This document shows positions 40,146 to 40,186 of a stretch of 40,186 nt of DNA, piece by piece. Below the pieces are notes generated by a model, which worked only from the letters and a program-made list of their open reading frames with translations, did not search any database and was not told the DNA's origin. Every line of letters starts with the position of its first letter. The stretch's first letter is position 1. Source of the DNA: JAOAFZ01 sp964407325 (GTDB lineage Bacteria > Patescibacteriota > Microgenomatia > UBA1406 > GWC2-37-13); contig CAYOVA010000010.1 in NCBI GenBank assembly GCA_964407325.1, positions 1 through 40,186 of the forward strand, given 5' to 3'. Made by a program: the position numbers and the translations under genes.

Positions 40146-40152
40146 AGTAACA
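40137..40152. promoter_or_regulatory. palindrome over the TetR start codon
   Basis: TGTTAC (40137-40142) and GTAACA (40147-40152) are inverted around CATA, and the complement of the CAT in that centre is the TetR start codon. Autoregulation by this TetR is plausible, as is usual for the family, but 6-bp arms are short. Confidence 0.4.
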
Positions 40153-40186
40153 AGTCACAGCTATTATACAATTCTTTTTTGGTAAT

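Noticed and set aside
1..40186. Recoding of TGA (as in Gracilibacteria or SR1).
   Set aside because: TGA ends the second peptidase E gene, the antiporter gene (28275-28277) and the gene ending at 4422 at natural C-termini.
1..40186. tRNA, rRNA, CRISPR or phage modules.
   Set aside because: I looked on both strands and saw no cloverleaf, no regularly spaced repeat array and no integrase, terminase or capsid genes.

Overview
This window is bacterial. It reads as a moderately AT-rich genome using the standard code, since TGA ends several genes. I infer a member of the Patescibacteria/CPR, because there are many proteins of unknown function, many surface proteins with one N-terminal membrane anchor and a Pro/Thr-rich linker, very short intergenic spaces and almost no biosynthetic genes. 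No marker gene proves this. There is no rRNA, tRNA, CRISPR array, transposase or phage module.

Layout. 1-3.5 kb: a Fic-domain gene and a peptidase E-like gene, each preceded by the same 60-bp operator module, then a cupin/nucleotidyltransferase operon and a second peptidase E. 3.5-5.4 kb: an anchored protein, a 38-codon basic ORF with a bidirectional terminator, and two unknown genes. 5.4-5.8 kb: a GC-rich two-TM small-protein unit. 5.8-14.4 kb: a methyltransferase, then mostly minus-strand genes (anchored protein, multi-TM protein, GNAT, APC permease, a membrane sensor that appears fused to a winged helix, an AlkD-like protein) and a Nei/Fpg-like glycosylase. 14.5-22.7 kb: VOC and DUF1905 proteins, a GC-rich zinc-ribbon unit, a 773-residue surface protein, a beta-CASP RNase-like protein, a TspO-like protein, a YpfJ-like protease and a DnaQ/GIY-YIG fusion. 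22.8-35 kb: a Lys-rich peptide with PspC, a GH19 operon, topoisomerase IB, a hydrolase, a Na/Ca exchanger with MsrA, a nuclease, a ZIP transporter, a CYTH protein, a short MgtE and a GT39-like enzyme. 35-37.4 kb: an RRM protein and four small membrane-protein genes. 37.4-40.2 kb: MsrB, an L,D-transpeptidase and a TetR regulator.

Two expression styles stand out. Most ordinary genes have a TATAAT-like -10 whose last base lies 5-9 nt (most often exactly 6) before the start codon, so their mRNAs are predicted to be leaderless. The RRM gene and the GC-rich small-protein genes instead have strong Shine-Dalgarno sequences, and where a promoter is visible the predicted leaders are about 40-60 nt, often with hairpins. 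Twice, two divergent genes share a 20-bp symmetric intergenic region in which one ATTATAAT box serves both strands.

Many genes concern the cell surface, ion transport, methionine sulfoxide repair and DNA repair, which suggests envelope and stress physiology, but no single pathway links them. The GC-rich, SD-led small membrane proteins are the best candidate for something undescribed. The Fic/PepE operator and the leaderless divergent promoters come next.
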